DNA from: Paenibacillus sp. FSL H7-0326
GTDB lineage: Bacteria > Bacillota > Bacilli > Paenibacillales > Paenibacillaceae
Assembly (NCBI RefSeq): GCF_001955535.1
Contig: NZ_MPVN01000001.1
Location: 620,001 to 684,000 of the forward strand
Direction: 5' to 3'
DNA length: 64,000 bases
Shown piece by piece: positions 58,152 through 64,000 of the stretch; the stretch's first letter is position 1; each line of letters begins with the position of its first letter. Below the pieces are notes generated by a model. It ran no database searches and had not been told where the DNA came from. It was given only the letters and a program-made list of their open reading frames with translations. A program made the position numbers and the translations under genes.

Positions 58152-58235
58152 TTTTATCTCCCTCTCAAATGGAATTTGTAGAACTGGTGTTTGGTTAGAG
58201 GGCAGCAGAAGCCCGAGTTTCCACTACCCCACTTG

Positions 58236-58754
58236 CTATGCTCTTTTCTTCGTTGCTGTAGGCGCTAGAATCGCTTCTACGACCTCTTTCTGGTACTTAG
58301 TTGTAAATACTCCACTGCGAACTGAACGAGCTATATGAGCCAATACGAAAGCGTCACGGACGTTGTTAGAATTGTGTTCGAAAGACCAATGTCTCAAAAT
58401 TGGTATGATCATGTTTTCCTTACTGGCATTTCCCTTACCACTTGCATACTTTTTAACTTGAGTTGGAGCAACTTCAATCCATTTAATATTCTGTCTGTAT
58501 AGTTCCAATCGGATCGCATGGCCCAGGCCGAATTGATAGTCAATTGACCGACCCTTTGAGTTATAACTGAACCCTTCAATTGCGATCACATCATTTGGTT
58601 CAAGATTGTTAAATATTTCATCTATAATCTGATCAATTTGAACTGTTGTATCTTCTTCTGAAGATGTGATTTCGAATCCGTCCAGGTAATTTCCGTTCCT
58701 ATCAAGCAGCACCATTCCTGTTTTACTGCTAGGGTCAATCCCTACATATCTCAT
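58236..58754 (-). CDS. RuvC-like Holliday junction resolvase
   Basis: A 172-aa RNase H-fold nuclease. The first catalytic aspartate is in RYVGIDPSSKTGMVLLDR, the second acid in DVIAIEGFSYN, and the last in NNVRDAFVLAHIA. KYASGKGNASKENMI is the G-x-G-x-A-x-K family loop. It probably resolves replication and recombination forks before packaging. It overlaps the next gene by 4 bp. Confidence 0.88.
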   Translation of the reverse strand: MRYVGIDPSSKTGMVLLDRNGNYLDGFEITSSEEDTTVQIDQIIDEIFNNLEPNDVIAIEGFSYNSKGRSIDYQFGLGHAIRLELYRQNIKWIEVAPTQVKKYASGKGNASKENMIIPILRHWSFEHNSNNVRDAFVLAHIARSVRSGVFTTKYQKEVVEAILAPTATKKRA

Positions 58755-59086
58755 TGTGCGATCGCTCCTTCGTTTTTAGCTTTATTTCTTAGGTATGCCG
58801 CTTGCCCTAATCGTCCGACTTCTTGCGGATTCATCATCGGTGTTGTGCTTGCTTTTTCTTTGCTCCATTTGTATTTATGAACTCGATTGTAGTAACACTG
58901 TCTTGTGATTCCGTTAGACAAGGCCTTAAGCACCCATTCGTTGAGAGCTGTATTATCTCGCACTGGCCTAGTAATGGCATCTTCTATACTCCAACCTTTT
59001 ATTTTCACTCGATTGTCTACCAATTTTTTATTGATCCCGTTAGCTTCGGCTGTATCGTACTGTTGTGGAGTTATATATATTCTCAT
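58751..59086 (-). CDS. Phage protein with two repeated HTH-like units
   Basis: A 111-aa basic protein. Two related units are visible: ITPQQYDTAEANGINKKLVD with RVKIKGWSIEDAITRPV, and EWVLKALSNGITRQCYYNRV with HKYKWSKEKASTTPM. Each carries A-x-x-N/S-G-I then N-R-V-x-x-x-x-W-S, typical of small phage DNA-binding proteins near replication genes. Function is not known. Confidence 0.7.
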   Translation of the reverse strand: MRIYITPQQYDTAEANGINKKLVDNRVKIKGWSIEDAITRPVRDNTALNEWVLKALSNGITRQCYYNRVHKYKWSKEKASTTPMMNPQEVGRLGQAAYLRNKAKNEGAIAQ

Positions 59087-59337
59087 GCGCCTTTCCTCCT
59101 GTTCTTTCCGCCTTTCCCTTTGGCTTCGCGATTCTCTGAAATTTGATCAATCATATCTACCAGTTTGCTTCTAACGTAATTCTCTCGATACTCTGGAGGG
59201 ATCTTGGCTACTCCAGCTTCTTTAGTCACTACCGAAAGTTTGTGGTCCACTTTTTCAAGTAATTCGTATATAGGCCATTCAAACGATCCAAAAATTTCAT
59301 CCATCGTGGCCTCATGATCTTTTTTGGGCTTTGGCAT
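59083..59337 (-). CDS. Small hypothetical phage protein
   Basis: An 84-aa protein, helical, with a basic tail (REAKGKGGKNRRKGA). It has DEIFGSFEWPIYELLEKVDH. GAAGGAGAC precedes the ATG, inside the gene at 59229-59462; the two overlap by 109 bp in different frames. Not recognised. Confidence 0.6.
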   Translation of the reverse strand: MPKPKKDHEATMDEIFGSFEWPIYELLEKVDHKLSVVTKEAGVAKIPPEYRENYVRSKLVDMIDQISENREAKGKGGKNRRKGA

Positions 59338-59462
59338 GTCTCCTTCACTCCCTGACGTGTAATGATTTCTTTTGTAGCTTCGATCCGTATGTCATAGTCT
59401 AGAAATTCATCTGCTGCTATTGAGTTAAGTTCTTCATCGTTCAATCTACTCATCATGGTCAT
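59229..59462 (-). CDS. Small hypothetical phage protein, overlapping its neighbour
   Basis: A 77-aa ORF: MTMMSRLNDEELNSIAADEF, LDYDIRIEATKEIITRQG. The ATG overlaps the DnaC-like stop (ATGA). The last third overlaps the next gene by 109 bp out of frame. The first 45 residues look protein-like, the rest may be read-on; the real length is uncertain. Confidence 0.5.
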   Translation of the reverse strand: MTMMSRLNDEELNSIAADEFLDYDIRIEATKEIITRQGVKETCQSPKKIMRPRWMKFLDRLNGLYTNYLKKWTTNFR

Positions 59463-60340
59463 TGACCTTCGTTTAACCGTTTGAGAGCATCCTCGCGGCG
59501 TTTAGAGGTTCCTTTGTTTTCATAGATGTCTACGCTGCCCAGGATCCGGTCAAATAGTCTTCCTTGTTCGTCCAGAACGTTTCCGGACTTATCTTTGTAA
59601 AGCCACATTTCCAGTTGTTCTAAGTTGAGGTTAGTTGTGAAGTTGGTTAGCTTCCCTTGTCGTCCGTTCAAGATCGGGAAGAGTAAGTCTTTATATTCGA
59701 ATTCTGTCAGGCTCCCAGCTCCCAACTCATCTAGTGTGAGAAGGTCACAAGAGACTGCAGCACTTACAATGTCGGTGATTGATACTTTAGAATGGTTTTT
59801 GAATGTCCCTTTTGCTATTTCCACCAGCTGCGGAAAGTCTAAGAAGAGACAAACATATCCTTGATGGTCTAAGGTGTGGTGCGCTGATGCTGCTAGATGG
59901 CTTTTTCCGTTCCCTGGTGGCCCGTAGGCGAGTATTCCAGTCTTCCGGGACTCATAAGTCCTTACGAACTCTTTGAAGGCTGAGAGGACAGATTCTGTGC
60001 CCTCTCGCTTTATGAAATTTTGAAACGTTGCTTGTTTAAGATTGTCGTTCATGATACTTCTTGAAAAAACTCGTTCCATCTTGCCTTTGCGGTATCTTCG
60101 ATCGGATTCTAGTTGCTCTCTTTCTCTTTCAGCTACTACACAAGGACAAGCTGTGCTGATACCATATTTCTTGATAAAAGGTACATAAGTGCGTTTTATT
60201 TCTTTCTTGCAGCCGAGACAACAGTATGTTCCTTCGTGAGGATCATCTGCGAACAAACTGGTCGTATTTCGAACCGACTGTTTCTGCATTCTCTGATGTT
60301 CCGACTCCAGGTTTTGTAATGCTCCAAGGAATGGATTCAT
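59459..60340 (-). CDS. DnaC/DnaI-like helicase loader
   Basis: A 293-aa AAA+ ATPase that loads the replicative helicase. An N-terminal zinc-binding region has CCLGCKKEIKRTY and CPCV. The ATPase has Walker A in LAYGPPGNGKSHLAASAHH, Walker B in CDLLTLDELGAGSLTEFEY and sensor 1 in GKLTNFTTNL. AGGAGG precedes the ATG. The start overlaps the replication initiator gene by 98 bp. Confidence 0.92.
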   Translation of the reverse strand: MNPFLGALQNLESEHQRMQKQSVRNTTSLFADDPHEGTYCCLGCKKEIKRTYVPFIKKYGISTACPCVVAEREREQLESDRRYRKGKMERVFSRSIMNDNLKQATFQNFIKREGTESVLSAFKEFVRTYESRKTGILAYGPPGNGKSHLAASAHHTLDHQGYVCLFLDFPQLVEIAKGTFKNHSKVSITDIVSAAVSCDLLTLDELGAGSLTEFEYKDLLFPILNGRQGKLTNFTTNLNLEQLEMWLYKDKSGNVLDEQGRLFDRILGSVDIYENKGTSKRREDALKRLNEGQ

Positions 60341-61025
60341 TTTTCCGTTCCTCCTCTAAATAATCTTTGTAGCGCTCTTCGTTTAAAAAGGTCTTAGGAT
60401 GTTTGATGAATTGAGTTTCTGTCTTACGAAGTTCACATTGCTTTTTATAATTTTGAGAGCATTGAATGATAACGTCTGGATCTTCTTTCTTGGTTACTGT
60501 CTTCCAAGTTTTGAAGCATTCCTTTTTTCCGATCTTTCGAGGATAAGAATTCCAGAAGATTTCAAATTCAGGAGTATATATATCTTCTTTATTTTTCTTA
60601 TTCTCATTATTAATCTTATTTACATTATTGTTTGTGTTCACTTGTTGTTCAGTTGTTGTTCGCTTGTTGTTCACTTGTTGTTCATTCTGTTGTTCACAGT
60701 CTTGGTATTCAGACCATGAAACCAGCGTCACTAAGCGGTTTTTACTGCTTGTTAGTTGTTCAATCTGTTGTTCGTTTTCGAACGATTTTAGAATTCGTTG
60801 CACCTTACTCTCTGAAATCTTCAATTTCTCAGATATTGATTTTCTACCGGTGATTAACTGCCCTGGTTGAAGGGTTATTCGTTCACCGGAGAAAAGGGCC
60901 GGATACTCCGCGTGCGCAGCATTTAGCAGTAAGTAAACCCACACTGCCATATGGTCACTGTCCTTGCACACGATCGGATTATCCAGCATTTTACGGTGCA
61001 TGCTAATCCAACCCTTTCCGGCCAT
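60243..61025 (-). CDS. DnaD-like replication initiation protein
   Basis: A 260-aa protein. The N-terminal winged helix WISMHRKMLDNPIVCKDSDH, VYLLLNAAHAEYP and LITGRKSISEKLKISESKVQ matches phage replisome organisers. The middle is low complexity, Gln/Asn/Thr-rich (QQNEQQVNNKRTTTEQQVNT). The C-terminal part (EIFWNSYPRKIGKKECFKTW) is common in phage replication proteins. The low-complexity part encodes DNA iterons. Confidence 0.88.
   Translation of the reverse strand: MAGKGWISMHRKMLDNPIVCKDSDHMAVWVYLLLNAAHAEYPALFSGERITLQPGQLITGRKSISEKLKISESKVQRILKSFENEQQIEQLTSSKNRLVTLVSWSEYQDCEQQNEQQVNNKRTTTEQQVNTNNNVNKINNENKKNKEDIYTPEFEIFWNSYPRKIGKKECFKTWKTVTKKEDPDVIIQCSQNYKKQCELRKTETQFIKHPKTFLNEERYKDYLEEERKNESIPWSITKPGVGTSENAETVGSKYDQFVRR
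60634..60697. other. Candidate phage replication origin (iterons in the initiator gene)
   Basis: At least five direct copies of TTGTTGTTC or close variants, spaced 11-12 bp, lie inside the initiator gene. Next to them (60590-60633) is a very AT-rich segment suited to unwinding. Origins inside the initiator gene are well known in phages such as lambda. Confidence 0.55.
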
Positions 61026-61033
61026 TTCACCAC

Positions 61034-61420
61034 CTACTCAGTCCACCAATGCCGGCCTTCACCGGATGTGTAATATTCTATTAATTCCGCACGTTTCTGA
61101 AGCTTCCAGGCTTTACCCTCAGCCGTTTCATCAGCCCATTGATGACAAGTGCCTGTTTCTGACTTAGGGCCACACAGAATGGCTATATTCCAAGGCTGAC
61201 CACCTTCACCATACTGACTAGCGTTTATCATGTGAGCACGATTAAAGCCCATTTCAGGATTGCTCTTACCGCATTTTTCACAGACCAAGTATCCTTCTGG
61301 TTCAACCGTTGCTCTACGCTTAACTTCATTGCTGCATTTATCTGTAATAGCCGTATGACGGCCTCTTTTGGGTTTAAGGCGGTTCTTTCGTACTTGTTGT
61401 TCTTTGCTATATGCAGGCAT
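61034..61420 (-). CDS. HNH-like nuclease domain protein
   Basis: A 128-aa basic protein: CEKCGKSNPEMGFNRAHMIN with a C-x-x-C and H, then GGQPWNIAILCGPKSETGTC and HQWADETAEGKAW. The C-x-x-C, N and C-x-x-H arrangement fits a beta-beta-alpha metal (HNH) nuclease as in phage recombination genes. GAGGTGATGTT precedes the start. Confidence 0.7.
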   Translation of the reverse strand: MPAYSKEQQVRKNRLKPKRGRHTAITDKCSNEVKRRATVEPEGYLVCEKCGKSNPEMGFNRAHMINASQYGEGGQPWNIAILCGPKSETGTCHQWADETAEGKAWKLQKRAELIEYYTSGEGRHWWTE

Positions 61421-61431
61421 AACATCACCTC

Positions 61432-61758
61432 TTATATGTCTGTTTGATACTTGAGAATAGTCTGTAGTGCTGATACCTGTACTTTAATAGCGTCAGCTGC
61501 TTCTATACCGGCTTTGAATCGGGTTTCTGCATAATCTCTTTGGAATAAAAGATCAGCAACATTTCCTTTTGCTAGATCCGGTATAAGAGTAGCTGGGAAA
61601 CCATCAGACTTGAGTTTTAGAATCTCCTGGGCTAGAGCAGAACGGTAATTCCGTTCCGCCTCTGCCTTTTCCTTACCAAGTCCAAACAGTGCATCAGCCG
61701 AGTTACTGAGGCGCTTAGAAGCAGCGTGTATTTCTTGTGTTATGTCAGTTATGTGCAT
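61432..61758 (-). CDS. Coiled-coil phage protein near SSB
   Basis: A 108-aa helical protein: ITQEIHAASKRLSNSADALF, LGKEKAEAERNYRSALAQEI and FKAGIEAADAIKVQVSALQT. Similar proteins often lie between SSB and replication genes in Bacillota phages. Function unknown. Confidence 0.65.
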   Translation of the reverse strand: MHITDITQEIHAASKRLSNSADALFGLGKEKAEAERNYRSALAQEILKLKSDGFPATLIPDLAKGNVADLLFQRDYAETRFKAGIEAADAIKVQVSALQTILKYQTDI

Positions 61759-61766
61759 TGGTCACC

Positions 61767-62156
61767 TCAAAACGGGAGTTCAGAATCTGGTATGTCAATT
61801 GGTCTACCATCATCTGCAAACGGATCGTTTCTTCTTGAAGAGTTATCGCGGTTCGATTCCAGGAAACGAACATTCTCCGCAACCACTTCCGTGATATATC
61901 TTCTGCCGTTTTCCGACTCCCATTGTCTAACTTGAATACGTCCTTCGATTGCAACAAGTCTTCCTTTACCGCTATATTCAGCTGTGTTCTCAGCGGATTT
62001 ACCCCACATAACTACTGGTAGAAAAACGGTGTTTTCCTTGTCTCCAAACCGATCATTTATAGCGATATTGGCATTAGCCACTGCTTTACCATTAGGCGTG
62101 TACTTCAGTTCAATATCGCTTGCCCATCTTCCAATTCCAACAAATCTATTTAGCAT
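61767..62156 (-). CDS. ssb: Single-stranded DNA-binding protein
   Basis: A 129-aa OB-fold protein: LNRFVGIGRWASDIELKYTP, VANANIAINDRFGDKENTVF and RLVAIEGRIQVRQWESENGR. The acidic tail ends PFADDGRPIDIPDSELPF, a normal SSB-Ct for protein partners. It overlaps the ERF gene by 11 bp. Confidence 0.95.
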   Translation of the reverse strand: MLNRFVGIGRWASDIELKYTPNGKAVANANIAINDRFGDKENTVFLPVVMWGKSAENTAEYSGKGRLVAIEGRIQVRQWESENGRRYITEVVAENVRFLESNRDNSSRRNDPFADDGRPIDIPDSELPF

Positions 62157-62787
62157 CTATTTGCTCCTTCCCAGCCTTCTCAAGCCGTTCGCATAATTCG
62201 TCATATTCTTTCTTGGTTAGGTCCATTGCATCTGCTTTACGATAATCCTGAACAATTGATTTTTTTACATCTGCTACAGAGAAGCCTTTATTGTTCGCTA
62301 TAGCAAAGAGTCTTTTAACTTGAGCCTCGGTTAGCTTTTTAGGTTGAAACTCTACTTCGTTACCTACTGCAGTATTGCCGTCATCATCCTTTTCCGTTGC
62401 GATTCCAAGCATTGCAGATAGGGAGTAACGCTTCATATAAGTGATCTGACCACCCAAATCTTGCATATTCGGACTTGCTGGTACTCTGAGAGCTTCCGAT
62501 TTTACCCACTCACCAGATTGGTGTACAAACATAGTTGTTACAGAAACCACATGAACACCAGGACTATCCATTAGCGTATAGGCGTCTTGGATGATAGATA
62601 AGCCTTCATCCTTGAAAACTTCGCGTACAGCAGTGAATATGCCGTCCAAATCGGTATAAGAAAATGAATAATTGCCACCAGACTTCGTTTTAACAGTTAC
62701 ATTTGTGTTGTGCTTAGGCGTTTGGATTTTACCCCATGCAACAACTAGCGCCTTTGAAATCTCTTGATTGGATTCAGAGAAGATCAT
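62146..62787 (-). CDS. ERF-family single-strand annealing protein
   Basis: A 213-aa recombinase. It has FSESNQEISKALVVAWGKIQ, GGNYSFSYTDLDGIFTAVRE and GGQITYMKRYSLSAMLGIAT with EKDDDGNTA, the classical ERF core. The C-terminal part is a flexible linker and a small helical domain. With SSB and Gp157 it forms the phage recombination unit. Confidence 0.92.
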   Translation of the reverse strand: MIFSESNQEISKALVVAWGKIQTPKHNTNVTVKTKSGGNYSFSYTDLDGIFTAVREVFKDEGLSIIQDAYTLMDSPGVHVVSVTTMFVHQSGEWVKSEALRVPASPNMQDLGGQITYMKRYSLSAMLGIATEKDDDGNTAVGNEVEFQPKKLTEAQVKRLFAIANNKGFSVADVKKSIVQDYRKADAMDLTKKEYDELCERLEKAGKEQIDAK

Positions 62788-63266
62788 CGGATACTCAACC
62801 CACTTTCACCGTACACAAGCTCCAGTCCATGAAGCTTCTCACCAGCCTTAAGAGCTTCCATAGCTGCAGTCTTATCGACTTCTTTCTTAACTTTGATCAA
62901 CTCAGAAGGCACAGCATCAATATTGGTCACCTCTACACGTTGCCGCGGCTTAGTAAGGGAAACAGTGAACAATTGACCCTTATGTTTATCCAAGTTCAAA
63001 CGGATCATATTAATCTTCATAGCTTCCTTCATACGAGTAACTTGGTTCTCCAGAGAAGTCTTGCGCTGTGACAATCGGACAGTTTCAGCTTTAATAGCCT
63101 CAGCTTCCACTTCAAGAGTCTTGATCACCTTACAGTAGCCTTCCAATTTGTCCGAGATTACGCCTTCCATACCTTGCAGCATTTCTGTATAGTCCACGCC
63201 TTCAGCGCCTTCATAAGCCATTTCAAGCAAGGTTTGATATTGTTCAGTAAGTTCGTATAAGTTCAT
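62784..63266 (-). CDS. Siphovirus Gp157-family protein
   Basis: A 160-aa protein: MNLYELTEQYQTLLEMAYEG, a coiled coil (LEVEAEAIKAETVRLSQRKT), then VTRMKEAMKINMIRLNLDKH and the end MEALKAGEKLHGLELVYGES. This matches Gp157, which is linked to phage resistance and recombination in Streptococcus thermophilus phages. It overlaps the ERF gene by 4 bp. Confidence 0.9.
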   Translation of the reverse strand: MNLYELTEQYQTLLEMAYEGAEGVDYTEMLQGMEGVISDKLEGYCKVIKTLEVEAEAIKAETVRLSQRKTSLENQVTRMKEAMKINMIRLNLDKHKGQLFTVSLTKPRQRVEVTNIDAVPSELIKVKKEVDKTAAMEALKAGEKLHGLELVYGESGLSIR

Positions 63267-63329
63267 GGGTATTTACAACCTCCTGGAATTGTGGTATTTT
63301 TGCCGTAACAAATTTTTGATAATGACTAC

Positions 63330-63533
63330 TCAAAGACTATGGTTGCCGCCATGGTCTTTTTTCGTTTCTACTTCGTTAAGAACAGTCTTCAATAGATCAA
63401 TAGTCTTGTTTAGGTCATACTTAAAAAAGTCAGCGATCGCTACAACTACATTTTCCCTGGAGTTTCCTTTAGGGTCTGTTTCTGCGTCGAACCTTTCTAG
63501 CGTCTGGATCGCCTTTCTCAGCTCCTTCTGCAT
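63330..63533 (-). CDS. Small hypothetical early phage protein
   Basis: A 67-aa helical protein (QKELRKAIQTLERFDAETDP, VVVAIADFFKYDLNKTIDLL). AAGGAG-like sites precede it within the next gene. It overlaps 63469-63714 by 65 bp. Function unknown. Confidence 0.55.
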   Translation of the reverse strand: MQKELRKAIQTLERFDAETDPKGNSRENVVVAIADFFKYDLNKTIDLLKTVLNEVETKKDHGGNHSL

Positions 63534-63714
63534 TGAATCCCACTCCTTTAAGCTTTTTGCTCAAATTCTCATACTCACGCCGTTGTTGTTCAGATGTGAA
63601 TTCAAACTTTGGATGCTTACCCTCTCGAACTTTTCCTCCAACAAAAGCCAGTGCAAAACGGTCTTCTAAAGCGTCACTTGCCTTGATTCTGATTGTGGTA
63701 ATCAATTCATTCAC
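63469..63714 (-). CDS. Small hypothetical early phage protein
   Basis: An 81-aa basic protein: ITTIRIKASDALEDRFALAF, VGGKVREGKHPKFEFTSEQQ and a C-terminal GDPDARKVRRRNRP. It overlaps both neighbours, and its last third may be read-on. Function unknown. Confidence 0.5.
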   Translation of the reverse strand: MNELITTIRIKASDALEDRFALAFVGGKVREGKHPKFEFTSEQQRREYENLSKKLKGVGFNAEGAEKGDPDARKVRRRNRP

Positions 63715-63895
63715 CTGCCGTTATTTCATAGGCGCCCATTATCACAGCAACACATTTGAAGCTGCAGCATAGTGCATCGCCGTAAGTTACTGCCTTTTCA
63801 CCTTGATAAATTTCGTTCCCACAAGTTTCATTGGCGCAATATTCAATTACATCAGCTTCTTGCGGATCTGGTAAACCTTGTTCAAATCTGTCCAT
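63707..63895 (-). CDS. Small cysteine-rich early phage protein
   Basis: A 62-aa protein with C-x4-C (CANETCGNEIYQGE) and ALCCSFKCVAVIMGAYE, probably a treble-clef or LIM-like zinc knuckle. It has an acidic start (DRFEQGLPDPQEADVIEY). GGAGCTAGAGAAG precedes the ATG. Confidence 0.6.
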   Translation of the reverse strand: MDRFEQGLPDPQEADVIEYCANETCGNEIYQGEKAVTYGDALCCSFKCVAVIMGAYEITAGE

Positions 63896-63971
63896 CTTCT
63901 CTAGCTCCTCTCAAAAATAGTAGGACAATCGCTGTATCAAAAAGAATCCACCATGTTAACCAGAACAGCAT
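63882..63971 (-). CDS. Tiny membrane protein (tentative)
   Basis: A 29-aa ORF MLFWLTWWILFDTAIVLLFL with the tail RGAREDGQI: one membrane helix and a charged tail. GGAGAGAGG lies 4 nt before the ATG. It overlaps the next gene by 14 bp. Such single-pass mini-proteins are common in phage early regions, but the evidence is limited. Confidence 0.4.
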   Translation of the reverse strand: MLFWLTWWILFDTAIVLLFLRGAREDGQI

Positions 63972-64000
63972 TTATCCTCTCTCCCATCTTTGTTTGTTTA

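Noticed and set aside
60634..60697. CRISPR-like array
   Set aside because: Repeat units of about 11 bp without unique spacers, inside a coding gene; they fit origin iterons better.

Overview
The window is Gram-positive, Bacillales-type chromosome, most likely Paenibacillus. This rests on the gene order ylxM/ftsY/smc/rnc/fabF/acpP/fabG/fabD/fabH/plsX/fapR/rpmF/yceD, then ylbM(tmcAL)/ylbL/ylbJ/coaD/rsmD, on strong AGGAGG-type ribosome sites, on frequent TTG and GTG starts, and on protein resemblance by eye. No database search was run.

Region 1 (1-24.4 kb) is host core. The start of ylxM is at the left edge. It is followed by a hemolysin-III/TrhA-like membrane protein and the UDP-GlcNAc 2-epimerase mnaA, all on the minus strand. 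A plus-strand cluster (2.35-6.2 kb) holds two glycosyltransferases, a polysaccharide pyruvyl transferase-like protein and two small DUF2642-like proteins; I infer a cell or spore surface glycan locus. From 6.3 to 19.3 kb a long minus-strand block encodes FtsY, SMC, RNase III and the type II fatty acid and phospholipid start genes under FapR, with a recognisable FapR operator at 18451-18467. The rpmF-yceD pair follows under a clear sigma-A promoter. tmcAL and ylbJ lie on the plus strand; ylbL, coaD and rsmD on the minus strand.

Region 2 (about 24.7 kb to the end) is a siphovirus-type prophage whose left end lies between rsmD and 24.82 kb; the right end and the integrase are outside the window. 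Almost all phage genes are on the minus strand, so in transcription order (right to left) they run: small early genes, Gp157/ERF/SSB recombination, DnaD-like initiator with internal iterons, DnaC-like loader, RuvC-like resolvase, MazG-like and ThyX nucleotide genes, many small early genes, an ArpU/RinA-type late regulator, a structured non-coding region with tRNA-like domains, an accessory segment (beta-helix spike and a plus-strand Wzy-like polymerase), HNH, TerS, TerL, portal, ClpP-like protease, HK97-type capsid, head-tail connectors, tail tube, frameshifted tail chaperones, tape measure, Dit, tail endopeptidase-like protein, beta-helix spike, then lysis genes (XhlA-like, holin, amidase with an in-frame TAG).

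Between the lysis genes and the host junction is a lysogen-accessory zone: a lipoprotein, a YolD-like protein and a five-gene operon that I consider the most interesting item. It encodes a small HTH protein, a six- or seven-pass membrane protein of the size of an AgrC sensor domain but with no kinase, an AgrB peptidase, a 41-aa AgrD-like precursor with a serine instead of the usual cysteine, and a stand-alone LytTR DNA-binding protein. Its promoter overlaps two copies of a 16-bp inverted repeat. I read it as a kinase-less, prophage-borne peptide quorum-sensing circuit. The second standout is the roughly 670-nt structured region at 50.68-51.35 kb, which carries three tRNA-like pieces without a canonical anticodon arm next to a probable late promoter; it may belong to the large ornate phage RNA classes (GOLLD/ROOL-like) or be something new.
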